The position numbers were made by a program, and so were the translations under genes. A model generated the notes under the pieces. It was given only the letters and a program-made list of their open reading frames with translations, had not been told where the DNA came from and searched no databases. From Erysipelotrichaceae bacterium UBA6182 (GTDB lineage: Bacteria > Bacillota_I > Bacilli_A > Erysipelotrichales > Erysipelotrichaceae), in NCBI GenBank assembly GCA_002422065.1, contig DITO01000035.1, forward strand, positions 1 through 6,506: 6,506 bases of DNA. Reading direction: 5' to 3'. Shown one piece after another: positions 6,260 through 6,506 of this stretch (its first letter is position 1; each line of letters starts with the position of its first letter).

Positions 6260-6506
6260 TTAAAACTTTATGAACGTCTTAATACTAATCCCCTGATCAT
6301 TACTAAATGAAAACGGATTTTCATCAGAAATGTAAAGAAGATCACCAGAATATTTGTTTACATCTGGAGAAGAAATTAATGCAATAGACGTATAGACTCT
6401 ATTAGAATCTGTTTCCGCAGTCATTGCTCCGGTTGGTATAACATATTTAATACCAAGTTGCTGAAGATTTACGATATTACTGGTGAATGACAAAACCCTA
6501 TATCTA
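6260..6506 (-). CDS. Baseplate wedge protein, gp8-like, C-terminal 81 residues (5' truncated by window)
   Basis: The frame is open to the window edge. The possible TTG start at 6493 is just an in-frame leucine codon, preceded by Arg-Tyr-Arg-Val, so the gene continues beyond the window. It ends with a TAA at 6262-6260. The visible part reads through YVIPTGAMT, then VYTSIALISSP, then SGDLLYISDENPF, then a final DQGISIKTFIKF. From memory, T4 gp8 ends the same way: a Pro-x-x-Ala-Leu strand, an Ile-Ser-Ile-Ile-x-Asn-Pro segment, Ser-Gly-Glu-x-Ile-Tyr-x-x-x-x-x-Pro, then Asp-Gln-x-x-x-Ile and a terminal Phe. gp8 is a structural subunit of the baseplate wedge and has no enzymatic role. The gene lies 38 nt upstream of the DUF4815 gene on the same strand, which fits a tail operon. 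A gp53-like or other wedge protein with a similar tail is possible, because only the C-terminus is visible. Confidence 0.55.
   Translation of the reverse strand, partial: RYRVLSFTSNIVNLQQLGIKYVIPTGAMTAETDSNRVYTSIALISSPDVNKYSGDLLYISDENPFSFSNDQGISIKTFIKF

Overview
The window is a piece of a tailed-phage structural module. It is A+T-rich, and every gene I can support is on the minus strand, so transcription runs from high to low coordinates. The protein sequences point to a T4-like (contractile-tailed) virus of the kind common in marine and freshwater samples, such as cyanophages and Pelagibacter or other aquatic myophages. The host cannot be fixed from this window. I see no tRNA or rRNA gene, CRISPR array, insertion sequence, integrase or defence system. 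I do not think an undescribed enzymatic or defence system is present.

Layout in transcription order. (1) 6506-6260: the last 81 codons of a gene whose C-terminus looks like a T4 gp8-type baseplate wedge protein. It is cut by the window edge. (2) 6259-6222: a 38-nt spacer with an AAGAGA ribosome-binding site. (3) 6221-327: one very large gene of 1964 codons for a DUF4815-type virion structural protein, which fills about 90% of the window. (4) 323-84: a 79-residue protein with a conserved-looking N-terminus and a short coiled coil. It starts 3 nt after the large gene stops and is probably translationally coupled to it. (5) 101-1: a perfect 49-bp tandem duplication over the end of the small gene and the start of the next one, which begins ATG-GCA-AAC-ATT at the window's left edge.

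The genes read as a compact late operon for baseplate and tail-tip assembly. A gp8-like wedge component is followed by a giant, probably beta-rich protein in the place where T4 carries the peripheral baseplate and fibre-connector genes 9-12. A small coiled-coil protein of unknown function follows. The most unusual DNA-level feature is the tandem duplication. It copies a stop codon, spacer, ribosome-binding site and start codon, creates an eight-codon micro-ORF (MANIALIK), and forms a hairpin over that micro-ORF's start codon. It could be a recent microhomology-mediated duplication, a small regulatory leader, or an assembly artefact at a sequence edge. The window alone cannot decide.
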